Below are positions 18,828 to 27,774 of a stretch of DNA of 62,920 bases, one piece after another. The position numbers were made by a program, and so were the translations under genes. The stretch covers positions 1,091,385 to 1,154,304 of the forward strand of contig NZ_LMRT01000001.1 in assembly GCF_001426225.1 (NCBI RefSeq), given 5' to 3'. This stretch comes from Allobosea sp. Leaf344 (GTDB lineage Bacteria; Pseudomonadota; Alphaproteobacteria; Rhizobiales; Beijerinckiaceae). How positions within the stretch are numbered: the stretch's first letter is position 1; every line of letters begins with the position of its first letter. A model generated the notes under the pieces. The model was not told the origin of the DNA. It saw nothing but the letters and a program-made list of their open reading frames with translations, and made no database searches.

Positions 18828-19274
18828 ATGCGTCCAGACCGCCCGACCCGTCTCTCACGGCTGAAGCAACGCAAGGATTTTCTGGCGGCGGCCGCTCATG
18901 GCCGCCGCTTTCGTTCGTCCGCCTTCTCCGCCCAGGTGCGCGACGCCGCGCCGGAGGAGGGGCAGGACGGTCTGCGGCTCGGCCTCACCGCCTCGCGCAA
19001 GACCGGCAATTCGGTGAAGCGCAACCGCATTCGCCGCAGGCTGCGCGCCGCGGCCGCGATCGCGCTCGCAGCGCAGGCCGGCCGCCCCTGCGACATCGTG
19101 GTGGTCGCCCGTCCCGAGACGCTGACCGCGCCCTTCCCGCTTCTCGTCGCCGAGCTGTCCGTGGCGCTCGACCGCGCCCGGCCGGCGAAGCCCGGCGCCG
19201 CCGACCGCGAGCGACGCCGCAAGCCTGCAGACGGCGCAGCGCCCGTCCAAACCCCGCGCCCCGACCGGGCCTGA
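18828..19274 (+). CDS. rnpA: Ribonuclease P protein component
   Basis: The protein subunit of RNase P, 148 residues, which helps the catalytic RNA cleave tRNA 5' leaders. [20 protein letters not shown] opens the protein, [20 protein letters not shown] contains the diagnostic RNR motif that binds RNA, and [12 protein letters not shown] closes the fold. A basic/Pro-rich tail extends past the usual end. The start at 18828 ([13 protein letters not shown]) is preferred over upstream in-frame options that overlap rpmH. Confidence 0.96.
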   Translation: MRPDRPTRLSRLKQRKDFLAAAAHGRRFRSSAFSAQVRDAAPEEGQDGLRLGLTASRKTGNSVKRNRIRRRLRAAAAIALAAQAGRPCDIVVVARPETLTAPFPLLVAELSVALDRARPAKPGAADRERRRKPADGAAPVQTPRPDRA

Positions 19275-19293
19275 GCGAGACCGATTTTCGATC

Positions 19294-21171
19294 ATGATGA
19301 AAGAAGACAATCGCAACCTGCTTCTCGCGATCACCCTCTCGGTGGTCGTCCTGCTCGGCTGGCAGTATTTCTACGGCGTGCCGCAGGCCGAGAAGCAGAA
19401 GCAGATCGCGCAGCAGAACCAGCAGGCGCAGTCGACGCCGCTGCCGGGCCAGGCCGTGCCGGCCCCCGGCACCGCGCCCGGCCAGCCGGCGAGCGCGCCC
19501 GGGACCGCCGCGCCGGCGGCGCTGACGGCCGAGACCCGCGAGCAGGCGCTGGCGCGCAGCCCGCGCATCAGGATCGAAACCCCGAAGATCCAGGGCTCGA
19601 TCTCGCTGACCGGCGCCCGCATCGACGACGTCTCGCTCAAGGCCTATCGCGAGACCGTCTCCGCCGACAGCCCGAACATCGTGCTGCTCTCGCCGCTCGG
19701 CGGCCCGAACCCGTATTATTCCGATTTCGGCTGGGTGGCCGGGCCGGGCAGCAACGTCGCCCTGCCCAACGCCACGACGCTGTGGACGGCTGATGCGCAG
19801 ATCCTGCGTCCCGGCACGCCGCTGACGCTGAGCCACGACAATGGCCAGGGACTGATCTTCAAGCGCGTCATCACCATCGACGACAATGCGATGTTCACCA
19901 TCCGCGACGATGTGGAGAACCGCTCGGGCGCGCCGGTGACGCTGTTCCCCTATGGCCAGGTGGTGCGCCAGGGCAAGCCGCCGACCCTCGGCTATTACGT
20001 CCTGCACGAGGGCATGATCGGCAATCTCGGCGAGCAGGGGCTGCAGGAATACACCTATGACCATGTCGACAAGGAGCCGCTGCTGGCGCCGGGCACGCAT
20101 GGCAAGGTCTGGAAGGACGCCGTCGGCGGTTTCGTCGGCATCACCGACAAATATTGGGCGGCCGCCGTCGTCCCCGACCAGGCGCGCAAATATGAGGGGC
20201 GCTATTCCTCGGTCCAGACCGGCAGCCAGCGCACCTATCAGGCGGATTTCCTGGCCGAGCCGGTGACCATCGCGGCCGGGGCCAGCGGCGGCGTGCAGGC
20301 CAGGCTCTTCGCCGGCGCCAAGGAAGTCGCCGCGATCGACGGCTATGAGAAGACGCTCGGCATCAAGCGTTTCGAGCTGCTGATCGACTGGGGCTGGTTC
20401 TATTTCATCACCAAGCCGATGTTCTATGTGATGGACTGGATCTACAAGCATGTCGGCAATTTCGGCATCGCCATCCTGGTCGTCACCCTGCTGCTCAAGG
20501 GCCTGTTCTTCCCCCTCGCCTCGAAATCCTATGCCTCGATGGCGAAGATGAAGGCGGTGCAGCCGGAGATGATGGCGATCCGCGAGCGCTATGCCGACGA
20601 CAAGATGAAGCAGCAGCAGGCTCTGATGGAGCTGTACAAGACCCAGAAGATCAACCCGATCGCGGGTTGCTGGCCGGTGCTGCTGCAGATCCCGGTGTTC
20701 TTCGCGCTCTACAAGATCCTGTTCGTCACCATCGAAATGCGGCATGCGCCGTTCTTCGGCTGGATCCGCGATCTCGCCGCGCCGGATCCCACCTCGATCT
20801 TCAACCTGTTCGGGCTCCTGCCCTTCGCCGTGCCGGCCTTCCTGCTGATCGGCGCCTGGCCGATCCTGATGGGCATCACGATGTTCGTGCAGATGAAGAT
20901 GAATCCGGAGCCGCCGGATCCGGTCCAGAAGATGATGTTCACCTGGATGCCGGTGTTCTTCACCTTCCTGCTCGGTTCGTTCCCGGCCGGGCTGGTGATC
21001 TACTGGACCTGGAACAACCTGCTCTCGATCCTCCAGCAGGGCTACATCATGCGCAAGCACGGTGCGAAGATCGAGCTCTTCGACAATCTCAAGGGCATGT
21101 TCGGCAAGAAGCCGGCCGTTGCAGCCGCCGTCCCGGCACCGGGCAAGCCGGCGAATAGTAACAAGAAATGA
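19294..21171 (+). CDS. yidC: Membrane protein insertase YidC
   Basis: A 625-residue Oxa1/Alb3-family insertase acting with SecYEG or alone. The N-terminal TM ([20 protein letters not shown], about 6-25) is followed by a Gln/Pro/Ala-rich linker and the large periplasmic beta-sandwich (about 85-360). The catalytic five-TM core spans [20 protein letters not shown] to [40 protein letters not shown] is typical. It sits directly after rnpA, as in most bacteria. Confidence 0.97.
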   Translation: MMKEDNRNLLLAITLSVVVLLGWQYFYGVPQAEKQKQIAQQNQQAQSTPLPGQAVPAPGTAPGQPASAPGTAAPAALTAETREQALARSPRIRIETPKIQGSISLTGARIDDVSLKAYRETVSADSPNIVLLSPLGGPNPYYSDFGWVAGPGSNVALPNATTLWTADAQILRPGTPLTLSHDNGQGLIFKRVITIDDNAMFTIRDDVENRSGAPVTLFPYGQVVRQGKPPTLGYYVLHEGMIGNLGEQGLQEYTYDHVDKEPLLAPGTHGKVWKDAVGGFVGITDKYWAAAVVPDQARKYEGRYSSVQTGSQRTYQADFLAEPVTIAAGASGGVQARLFAGAKEVAAIDGYEKTLGIKRFELLIDWGWFYFITKPMFYVMDWIYKHVGNFGIAILVVTLLLKGLFFPLASKSYASMAKMKAVQPEMMAIRERYADDKMKQQQALMELYKTQKINPIAGCWPVLLQIPVFFALYKILFVTIEMRHAPFFGWIRDLAAPDPTSIFNLFGLLPFAVPAFLLIGAWPILMGITMFVQMKMNPEPPDPVQKMMFTWMPVFFTFLLGSFPAGLVIYWTWNNLLSILQQGYIMRKHGAKIELFDNLKGMFGKKPAVAAAVPAPGKPANSNKK

Positions 21172-21176
21172 GCGGA

Positions 21177-21253
21177 GCGAGTGGCGAATGGCGAATGGCG
21201 AAGGCCGCGCCACTCGCCACTCGCTATTCGCCATTCGCTATTCGCTATTCGCC
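21177..21253. repeat. Heptanucleotide (GGCGAAT-type) inverted repeat hairpin
   Basis: The 87-bp gap after yidC is almost entirely 7-bp units. Left-arm units are AGTGGCG-AATGGCG-AATGGCG. After a short GC centre the right arm has CCACTCG-CCACTCG-CTATTCG, then CCATTCG-CTATTCG-CTATTCG. The arms are reverse-complementary over about 25 bp with few mismatches, so RNA would form a long hairpin. It may end or stabilise yidC mRNA, or be a copy of a dispersed intergenic repeat. Confidence 0.8.
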
Positions 21254-21258
21254 CCCCG

Positions 21259-21885
21259 ATGTCCCTCCCCGATCCGCTGACCCGCCACCCCATCGCCGGC
21301 TGGAAAGGCACCGCCTTCCTGCGCGCGATCGTCGATGATCCGCGGATCGAGGTCGGGGATTACAGCTATTACGACGATTCCCGCGGCCCCGAACATTTCG
21401 TCGCGCGCTGCGTGCGCTATCATTTCGACGCCGTCGGCGACCGGCTGATCATCGGCCGCTTCGTCGCCATCGCCCAGGCGGCCCAGTTCATCATGAACGG
21501 CGCCAACCATCCGATGGGCGGGTTCTCCACCTATCCGTTCCAGATGTTCGGCGTGGCCGGCGCGCCCGATGTGACGGCGCTGCCGCATCGCGGCGACACC
21601 GTGATCGGCCATGACGTCTGGATCGGCCGCGAGGCGGTGATCATGCCGGGAGTGCGCATCGGCGAGGGCGCGATCATCGGGACGCGGGCGCAGGTGGCGG
21701 CTGACGTGCCGCCCTATGCGGTGGTGGTCGGCAATCCCGGCCGGGTGGTGCGGATGCGGTTCCCGCCGGAGATCGTCGCCGAGCTTCTCGCCATCGCCTG
21801 GTGGAACTGGGACGCCGACAGGATCGGCCGGAATGTGCGGGCGATCGCGGCCGCCGACATCGACGCGCTGCGCGCGGCCGTGTAG
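21259..21885 (+). CDS. Xenobiotic/CatB-type O-acetyltransferase (left-handed beta-helix)
   Basis: A 208-residue hexapeptide-repeat acetyltransferase of the Xat (Vat/CatB) group, which transfers acetyl from acetyl-CoA to hydroxyls. IEVGDYSYYDD near the start, FVAIAQAAQFIMNGANHPMG with the catalytic-type His, GHDVWIGREAVIMPGVRIGE and GAIIGTRAQVAADVPPYAVV are diagnostic. VGNPGRVVRMRF closes the helix. Members include streptogramin and chloramphenicol acetyltransferases, but chromosomal Rhizobiales copies need not confer resistance. It is inserted between yidC and engB, right after the heptad hairpin. Confidence 0.88.
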   Translation: MSLPDPLTRHPIAGWKGTAFLRAIVDDPRIEVGDYSYYDDSRGPEHFVARCVRYHFDAVGDRLIIGRFVAIAQAAQFIMNGANHPMGGFSTYPFQMFGVAGAPDVTALPHRGDTVIGHDVWIGREAVIMPGVRIGEGAIIGTRAQVAADVPPYAVVVGNPGRVVRMRFPPEIVAELLAIAWWNWDADRIGRNVRAIAAADIDALRAAV

Positions 21886-21893
21886 GGAAGGGC

Positions 21894-22559
21894 ATGACCA
21901 GCAGCCTGACCACGCCCTATGCGCCCGAGGAGATCGAGGCGGCCCGCAAGCTTTTCGAAGGTCCCTGGGACTTCGTCTGGGCCTCGACCCGGCATGACGA
22001 TCTGCCGCCGATGGTCGGCCAGGAGATCGCCTTCGCGGGCCGCTCCAATGTCGGCAAATCCAGCCTGATCAACGCGATCACCCGGCGCAACGCGCTGGCG
22101 CGGACCTCGCATACGCCCGGCCGGACGCAGCAGCTCAATTTCTTCCGCCAGGTCGGGCATGACGAGCGGCTGACCATCGTCGACATGCCCGGCTATGGCT
22201 ATGCCGCCGTCGGACGCGACAAGGTCGCGGCCTGGACCAATCTGATCCATGAATATCTGCGCGGACGCTCCAATCTGATGCGCGTCTATGTGCTGATCGA
22301 CGCCCGCCATGGGCTGAAGGATGTCGACGGCGCCGTGCTGGAGACGCTCGACAAGGCGGCGGTCTCCTATCAGATCGTGCTCACCAAGGGCGATGCGATC
22401 AAGAAGGCCGATCAGCAATTCATGGTCGAGGCGACTTATGACGAGATCAAGCGCCGGCCCGCCGCCTTCCCCGAAGTGCTGCTGACCTCCAGCGAGAGCG
22501 GCCTGGGGATCCCGGAGCTGCGCGCCGCGATCGGCCGGGTCCTGGCTGAGCGGGCATGA
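21894..22559 (+). CDS. engB: Ribosome biogenesis GTP-binding protein YsxC/EngB
   Basis: A 221-residue essential GTPase assisting large-subunit assembly. G1 is GRSNVGKS at 49-56, with TPGRTQQLNFF as switch I, G3 is DMPGYGYA at 97-104, and G4 is LTKGD. GGGAAGGG precedes the ATG at 21894 by a few bases. It is a member of the conserved yidC-engB-argB neighbourhood of alphaproteobacteria. Confidence 0.96.
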   Translation: MTSSLTTPYAPEEIEAARKLFEGPWDFVWASTRHDDLPPMVGQEIAFAGRSNVGKSSLINAITRRNALARTSHTPGRTQQLNFFRQVGHDERLTIVDMPGYGYAAVGRDKVAAWTNLIHEYLRGRSNLMRVYVLIDARHGLKDVDGAVLETLDKAAVSYQIVLTKGDAIKKADQQFMVEATYDEIKRRPAAFPEVLLTSSESGLGIPELRAAIGRVLAERA

Positions 22560-22671
22560 GGCCGCGGCGGCACGCCTTGCCCTGACGCAACGCAATCTTT
22601 ACCGCGACCGCGCGATGCTCGGCGCTTCGCGACGGGCGGCCCCTGACCGGCCGCGAGGCCGGGGAAGCATC

Positions 22672-23871
22672 ATGGCGTTCGTCTTCAGAATCCTGTCCGT
22701 CCTGCTGCTGCTGGGCGGGTTTTCCCCGGCTTTCAGCCAGCAGAACGCCCCGATCAAGGTCGCCTCCGGCGTGAGCTACGAGCTGATCCAGCGCTGGGAC
22801 GTCGACAGGCTCGACCGGATCCTCAGCGTCGATACGCCGAAATTCGCCGGGATCACCGTCGGCTACAGCAAGGCGCGCAATGCGGTGAAGCTCTACCGCG
22901 TGACCTACCAGTCGGTGGTGCCCGAGAAGGGCAACCGGCCGATCCTGGCGAGCGGGCTGCTCGCGGTGCCGGACACGGCCGATACCAATTTCCCGATGGT
23001 CTCCTACCAGCACGGCACGGTCTACGGAAAACAGCAGGTCCCCTCCTTCCCCGACCAGTCGGAGGAGACCCAGCTGATGATCGCGCAATTCGCCGGGCAG
23101 GGCTATCTGCTGATCGGGGCGGATTATTTCGGCATGGGCGTGTCGACCGAGCCGGAAGGCTACATGGTCACCGGCAGCCATCAGCAGGCGACCGCCGACA
23201 TGGTTCGCGCCGCCCGCGCCGTGCTGGCCGATCTCAAGCTCGCCGACAGCAAGCTCTTCCTCGCCGGCTGGTCGCAGGGCGGCTTCGTGACGCTGGCGAT
23301 GCTGGAGCGGCTGGAGGCCGATGGCGTGCCGGTCAAGGCGGCGGCGACCGCCAGCGCCCCCGCCGACGCCTTCGTCGGCTTCAACGGGTTCCTCGCCTTC
23401 CCGCGCAAGATCGACGCGGCCTGGATCCCGACGATCTTCATCCTCACCGCCTTTTCCTTCGAGGAATATTACGGCGTGCCCGGCCTCGCGCGGGCGCTCC
23501 TGACCGAAGAGAGCTACGAGGTCTCGCGAAAGGCCTATCGGCGCGAGCCCTTCGACCCCGCCGCCGTGCCGACGGATCTGCGCAAGCTGATCAAGCCGGA
23601 GTATTTCGACCCGCAGGTGTTCGCCGATTCCGCCTATGGCCGGATCGTGGCGAAGACGCAGGCCTATCGCTGGGTGGTGAGGACGCCGGTGAAGACCTTC
23701 TATGGCGAGACCGACGAGGCGATCAGCATCGGCCTCGGCCAGCTGCCGATGACCTATCAGAAGGCGATCGGCAATGACCGGGTCGAGGCGGTCTCGACCG
23801 GGCCGACCAGCCATCGCGGCACCTTCGCCACCGCCGTGCCGCAATGGAAGAGCTGGTTCGACGCGCAATGA
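22672..23871 (+). CDS. Secreted alpha/beta hydrolase (lipase/prolyl oligopeptidase-like)
   Basis: A 399-residue exported hydrolase. The signal peptide is about 22 residues (FRILSVLLLLGGFSPAFSQQ) with cleavage after AFS or nearby. The nucleophile elbow GWSQGG places Ser201. YQHGTVYGKQ and GADYFGMG resemble secretory-lipase (LIP) type folds; a downstream Asp (GETDEA) and His (TSHRGTF) complete a plausible triad. Substrate is unknown. It begins an insertion of three genes in the usually tight engB-argB interval. Confidence 0.82.
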   Translation: MAFVFRILSVLLLLGGFSPAFSQQNAPIKVASGVSYELIQRWDVDRLDRILSVDTPKFAGITVGYSKARNAVKLYRVTYQSVVPEKGNRPILASGLLAVPDTADTNFPMVSYQHGTVYGKQQVPSFPDQSEETQLMIAQFAGQGYLLIGADYFGMGVSTEPEGYMVTGSHQQATADMVRAARAVLADLKLADSKLFLAGWSQGGFVTLAMLERLEADGVPVKAAATASAPADAFVGFNGFLAFPRKIDAAWIPTIFILTAFSFEEYYGVPGLARALLTEESYEVSRKAYRREPFDPAAVPTDLRKLIKPEYFDPQVFADSAYGRIVAKTQAYRWVVRTPVKTFYGETDEAISIGLGQLPMTYQKAIGNDRVEAVSTGPTSHRGTFATAVPQWKSWFDAQ

Positions 23872-23941
23872 CCGATCGCTCCCGACGGGCCGGCAGGGCT
23901 GAAGACCGTAAGGACAGGACCGTGACCGGAAGGAGCCGGCC

Positions 23942-24316
23942 ATGATCGGCGCGACCAGGCTGCATCTGGCGCTGGCCGCCCTGATGGGCTTCGCCGGCGT
24001 CGCTCTCCTGGCCGCGGCCGCGCATGTGACCGGTACGCAGAACGTGCAGACCGCCGGCCAGATGCTGTTGTTCCACGCCGCCGCGGTGATGGCGGCGACG
24101 GCCGCGCGCAAGGCCGGGCAATTCGCGGATCTGCCGGCGCGGCTGGCGGTTTCGGCGCTGGTTCTGGGCGCCGCCCTGTTCGCGGCCGATCTCGCGCGCC
24201 GCGGCTTCGCCGGCACCGGGATCTTTCCCATGGCCGCCCCCACCGGCGGCTGGCTCATGCTGGGCGGCTGGCTGGGGCTCGCCGTCGCCGCCTTGCTGCC
24301 GCGGCGAGCCCCGTAA
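23942..24316 (+). CDS. DUF423 family small membrane protein
   Basis: A 124-residue protein with four hydrophobic segments: LALAALMGFAGVALLAAAAH, MLLFHAAAVMAATAA, LAVSALVLGAALFAADL and GGWLMLGGWLGLAVAALL. The TAGQMLLFHAAAV motif and overall size match the DUF423/YgdD family of inner-membrane proteins of unknown function. AAGGAG precedes the start by about 7 nt. Nothing in the sequence gives a role. Confidence 0.85.
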   Translation: MIGATRLHLALAALMGFAGVALLAAAAHVTGTQNVQTAGQMLLFHAAAVMAATAARKAGQFADLPARLAVSALVLGAALFAADLARRGFAGTGIFPMAAPTGGWLMLGGWLGLAVAALLPRRAP

Positions 24317-24318
24317 AC

Positions 24319-24507
24319 CTATTTCGGGTCGCAGCCCATGCCGTTGCGCCGCGCATTGGCGATGCAATCGGCGCGATTGACATAGGCCTCCGTCGACGCG
24401 CCGACGATGTCGCCGTTCCGCGCGGTGCGTCGCCAGCGCCACTGGCTGTTCGACGAATAGATTTCCCAGAGATCGCCGTTCGGATCCCTGCAGCTCAAAC
24501 TGCTCAT
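24319..24507 (-). CDS. Small protein with a DUF1508/YegP-like repeat
   Basis: A 62-residue protein of unknown function. WRWRRTARNGDIVGASTEAY, then VNRADCIANA, matches the single-repeat pattern of the DUF1508 (YegP) family, which usually reads W+W+ ... NG..I..S..Y.....C...I. The start at 24507 (MSSLSCRD) has GAAGGGGG upstream; an upstream in-frame ATG at 24537 is possible. Its promoter probably lies in the AT-rich stretch at 24555-24600. Confidence 0.7.
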   Translation of the reverse strand: MSSLSCRDPNGDLWEIYSSNSQWRWRRTARNGDIVGASTEAYVNRADCIANARRNGMGCDPK

Positions 24508-24691
24508 GCTTAAATCCCCCTTCTCCTGCGGCCTCATGCCGCCGCGGAACTAAAGCGCGAGTCTTTCAATTTTACAATCTTAAGTTGCAATATCGCGGTC
24601 TGGGCGAGCTGCGCCGAAGCATCCTTCCGCCCGCTGCCAAGTTCGGCTAGAAGCGCGCCGCACCCTTCCTGCGGTCGCGCGGAGCCTGCCG

Positions 24692-25588
24692 ATGATTCCT
24701 CCCGCCCATATGACGCCGTCCCAAGCCGCCGACCTGCTGGTGCAGGCGCTGCCGCATATGCAGCGCTATGACCAGGAGGTGATCGTGATCAAATATGGCG
24801 GCAACGCCATGGGCGACGCCGCCACGGCGGAGGATTTCGCGGAAGACATCGTGTTGCTGGAGCAATCCGGCCTGAAGCCGGTGGTCTGCCATGGCGGCGG
24901 GCCGCAGATCGCCCGGATGCTCGAGAAGCTCGGCATCAAATCCGAGTTCAAGCAGGGGCTGCGCGTCACCGACGCCGCGACGGTCGACGTCGTCGAAATG
25001 GTCCTGGCCGGCTCGGTCAACAAGGAGCTCGTCGGCACCATCACCCGCGAGGGCGGCAAGGCGATCGGCCTCTGCGGCAAGGACGGCAACATGGTGACGG
25101 CGCGCAAGGTCCAGCGCACCATCGTCGATCCCGATTCCCATATCGAGCAGGTGCTGGATCTCGGTTTCGTCGGCGAGCCCGACCGGGTCGACACGACGGT
25201 GCTCGACGCCGTCCTCAAGGCGGAGCTGATCCCGGTGCTGGCGCCGGTCTGCGCCGCGGCCGATGGGCAGACCTATAATGTCAACGCCGACACCTTCGCC
25301 GGCGCCATCGCCGGGGCGCTGAACGCCAAGCGGCTGCTGCTGCTCACCGACGTGCCGGGCGTGCTCGACAAGGACAAGACGCTGATCCCGGAGCTGACCA
25401 TCGAGCAGTGCCGCCGGCTGATCGCCGACGGCACCATTTCGGGCGGCATGATCCCGAAGATCGAGACCTGCATCTACGCACTGGAAAAGGGCGTCGAGGC
25501 CGTGGTCATCCTGGACGGGAAAGTGCCCCATGCCGCGCTGATCGAACTCTTCACCGATACCGGCTCGGGGACAATCATCCGGCGCTGA
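24692..25588 (+). CDS. argB: Acetylglutamate kinase
   Basis: A 298-residue amino-acid kinase phosphorylating N-acetylglutamate, the second arginine step. [13 protein letters not shown] near residue 30 binds ATP phosphate, [12 protein letters not shown] binds the substrate, and [33 protein letters not shown] and [10 protein letters not shown] complete the active site. GGAGCC lies 5 nt before the start. The other arginine genes in the window, argD and argF, are 34 kb away. Confidence 0.97.
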   Translation: MIPPAHMTPSQAADLLVQALPHMQRYDQEVIVIKYGGNAMGDAATAEDFAEDIVLLEQSGLKPVVCHGGGPQIARMLEKLGIKSEFKQGLRVTDAATVDVVEMVLAGSVNKELVGTITREGGKAIGLCGKDGNMVTARKVQRTIVDPDSHIEQVLDLGFVGEPDRVDTTVLDAVLKAELIPVLAPVCAAADGQTYNVNADTFAGAIAGALNAKRLLLLTDVPGVLDKDKTLIPELTIEQCRRLIADGTISGGMIPKIETCIYALEKGVEAVVILDGKVPHAALIELFTDTGSGTIIRR

Positions 25589-25710
25589 GCCTGCCTGCAA
25601 ACGCTCCGCCCCCGGCCGCCGCCGGGGGTGGCGCGGCGCTAAGGCTCGGGTCAGGACTTGCGTGGCATGATCGCGGCCCCACATCTCGGGACCGCACTGG
25701 CGCATTTGAA

Positions 25711-26460
25711 ATGAACACGCACGCTTTCTCGCCCGATGCCCTGCCGCCCCTGCAGCGGGAGGCGTTCGCGCATGTCGATCACTGGATCTTCGATCTCGAC
25801 AACACGCTCTATTCGCACGAGGCCAAGGTCTGGCCGCAGGTCGACGAGCGGATCACGCTGTTCCTGACCGAACTCTTCGGGCTGGACGGGATGTCGTCGC
25901 GCGCCCTGCAAAAATACTATTACCAGCGCTACGGCACCACGCTGAAGGGGCTGATGGAGGAGCATGACGTCGATCCCGACGATTTCCTCGATTTCGCGCA
26001 CCAGATCGATCTCAGCCTGCTCGATCCCGATCCGAAGCTTGGCGAGGCGATCGCGGCGCTGCCCGGGCGCAAGCTGATCCTGACCAACGGTTCGCGCGGC
26101 CATGCCGAGAACGTCGCCGGCAAGCTCGGCATCCTGCATCATTTCGAGGATATCTTCGATATCGTCGAGGCCGGCTTCCGGCCCAAGCCGGAGCGGGAGA
26201 CCTATGAGCATTTCCTCGCCAAACACGCGGTCGATCCCGGCCGGGCGGCGATGTTCGAGGATATCGAGAAGAATCTGCTGGTGCCGAGCGCGCTCGGCAT
26301 GAAGACCGTGCTGATCATCCCGCGCACGCCCGACCCGTTCCGGGAGGCCTGGGAACAGGCCGCGATCGAGGCCGGCCATGTCCATTACGTCACCAACGAC
26401 CTGACCGGGTTTCTGGCGCCACTGGCGAGCCAGGCGATATCCCCCGGCGAAGAAAAATAA
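25711..26460 (+). CDS. Pyrimidine 5'-nucleotidase (HAD family, SDT1/YjjG-like)
   Basis: A 249-residue HAD-superfamily phosphatase. Motif I is DLDNT at 28-32 (Asp28 nucleophile, Asp30 acid/base), motif II LTNGS, motif III the lysine in RPKPERETYEHF, and motif IV FEDIEKNL. The YYQRYGTTLKGLMEEHDVDP cap region is typical of the pyrimidine nucleotidase subgroup. The start at 25711 is chosen because earlier in-frame sequence overlaps argB out of family. It probably recycles UMP/CMP-type nucleotides. Confidence 0.88.
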   Translation: MNTHAFSPDALPPLQREAFAHVDHWIFDLDNTLYSHEAKVWPQVDERITLFLTELFGLDGMSSRALQKYYYQRYGTTLKGLMEEHDVDPDDFLDFAHQIDLSLLDPDPKLGEAIAALPGRKLILTNGSRGHAENVAGKLGILHHFEDIFDIVEAGFRPKPERETYEHFLAKHAVDPGRAAMFEDIEKNLLVPSALGMKTVLIIPRTPDPFREAWEQAAIEAGHVHYVTNDLTGFLAPLASQAISPGEEK

Positions 26461-26493
26461 ACCCGCTTTACGACGTCGGAGGGCGATGATATT

Positions 26494-26521
26494 CCAAGCG
26501 TCCGTTTTATCGAACGTTTGG
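26494..26521. promoter_or_regulatory. 28-bp imperfect palindrome before metZ
   Basis: Half-sites CCAAGCGTCCG and CGAACGTTTGG match in 9 of 11 positions around the 6-bp centre TTTTAT. It ends 10 bp before the metZ ATG, so a bound protein would block initiation or a transcript hairpin would cover the start. A methionine-pathway operator is the simplest idea; no SAM-II-like riboswitch sequence is seen. Confidence 0.4.
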
Positions 26522-26531
26522 GCGTTATGTC

Positions 26532-27728
26532 ATGTCGAACTCGCCGGAAGCTGCACGCGCGCTCCACCCGGAGACCCGCCTGGTCCATGCCGGCACGATG
26601 CGCTCGCAATTCGGCGAGACCTCCGAGGCGCTGTTCCTGACCCAGGGCCATGTCTATGACAGCGCCGAGCAATGCGAGGCGCGCTTCCTGAACAAGGATC
26701 CGGGCTTCCAATATGCCCGCTTCTCGAATCCGACGGTGGCGATGCTGGAGCAGCGCATGGCCGCCTTCGAGGGCTCCGAGGCCTGCCGCGCCACGGCGAC
26801 CGGGATGGCGGCCGTGACCGCGGCGGTGATGGGCCAGGTCCAGGCCGGCGACCACGTCGTGGCGGCGCGCGCGCTGTTCGGCTCCTGCCGCTATGTCGTG
26901 GAAGAGCATCTGCCGCGCTACGGCGTGGACTCGACGCTGGTCGACGGCACCGATCTCGCGGCCTGGCGGGCGGCGATCCGGCCCAATACCAAGGTCCTCT
27001 TCCTGGAAAGCCCCTCCAACCCGACGCTGGAGGTGATCGACATCGCCGCCGTGGCCGCTCTGGCCAAGGAGGCCGGCGCGACGCTGGTGGTCGACAATGT
27101 CTTCGCGACCCCGCTGTTCCAGCGCCCGCTGGAGCTCGGCGCGGATTGCGTGGTCTATTCCGCCACCAAGCATATCGACGGGCAGGGGCGCTGCCTCGGC
27201 GGGCTCATCCTCGCCTCGGAGGCCTTCATCACCACCCATGTCCAGACCTTCCTGCGCCAGACCGGCCCGGCCCTCTCGCCCTTCAACGCCTGGGTGATGC
27301 TGAAGGCGCTGGAGACCCTGCCGCTGCGCATCGAGCGCCAGGCCCGCAGCGCCGCGCAAGTGGCGGATTGGCTGGCCGGACAGAGCCAGCTGACCAGGCT
27401 GATCTTCCCCGGCCGCGCCGATCATCCCCAGGCGGCGATCATCGCCAGGCAGATGAGCGGCCCCTCGACGCTGATCGCCTTCGAGGTGGCCGGCGGCAAG
27501 GAGGCCGCCTTCCGGCTGCTCAACGCGGTGAAGCTGATCCGGATCTCGAATAATCTCGGCGACGCCAAGAGCCTGATCGTCCACCCCGCCACCACGACGC
27601 ATCAGCGCTTCGCGGCCGAGATCAGGGCCGCGATGGGCGTGACGGAGGGCATGATCCGGCTCTCGATCGGGCTCGAACATCCCGACGACCTGATCGCCGA
27701 TCTCGCTCAGGCGCTGGCCGCCATCTGA
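26532..27728 (+). CDS. metZ: O-succinylhomoserine sulfhydrylase
   Basis: A Cys/Met-metabolism PLP enzyme of 398 residues making homocysteine from O-succinyl- (or O-acetyl-) homoserine and sulfide. PLP lysine is Lys213 in YSATKHIDGQGR. SRFSNP-type substrate binding is seen as YARFSNPTVAMLEQRM, and SNNLGDAKSLIVHPATTTHQ matches the MetZ subfamily. It converges on the photosynthesis cluster, whose last gene, hemA, ends 47 bp away. Confidence 0.93.
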   Translation: MSNSPEAARALHPETRLVHAGTMRSQFGETSEALFLTQGHVYDSAEQCEARFLNKDPGFQYARFSNPTVAMLEQRMAAFEGSEACRATATGMAAVTAAVMGQVQAGDHVVAARALFGSCRYVVEEHLPRYGVDSTLVDGTDLAAWRAAIRPNTKVLFLESPSNPTLEVIDIAAVAALAKEAGATLVVDNVFATPLFQRPLELGADCVVYSATKHIDGQGRCLGGLILASEAFITTHVQTFLRQTGPALSPFNAWVMLKALETLPLRIERQARSAAQVADWLAGQSQLTRLIFPGRADHPQAAIIARQMSGPSTLIAFEVAGGKEAAFRLLNAVKLIRISNNLGDAKSLIVHPATTTHQRFAAEIRAAMGVTEGMIRLSIGLEHPDDLIADLAQALAAI

Positions 27729-27755
27729 GCGGGCCAGACTGCGGACTGGGGCCGC

Positions 27756-27774
27756 TCCCCGCCGCGCCGGGGGA
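27756..27774. terminator. Small hairpin between metZ and hemA
   Basis: TCCCC and GGGGA flank an 8-nt centre in the 46-bp gap of two converging genes. It is short and lacks a T-run, so terminator function is only suggested by position. Confidence 0.3.

Noticed and set aside
18985..21234. A 749-codon minus-strand frame opposite rnpA and yidC
   Set aside because: Shadow of two conserved genes; it also runs through the heptad repeat, which no real protein would need.
26461..26531. SAM-II riboswitch upstream of metZ
   Set aside because: SAM-II is common before met genes in alphaproteobacteria, but its conserved core (for example the CGCTAAA segment) is not found; only a palindrome is present.
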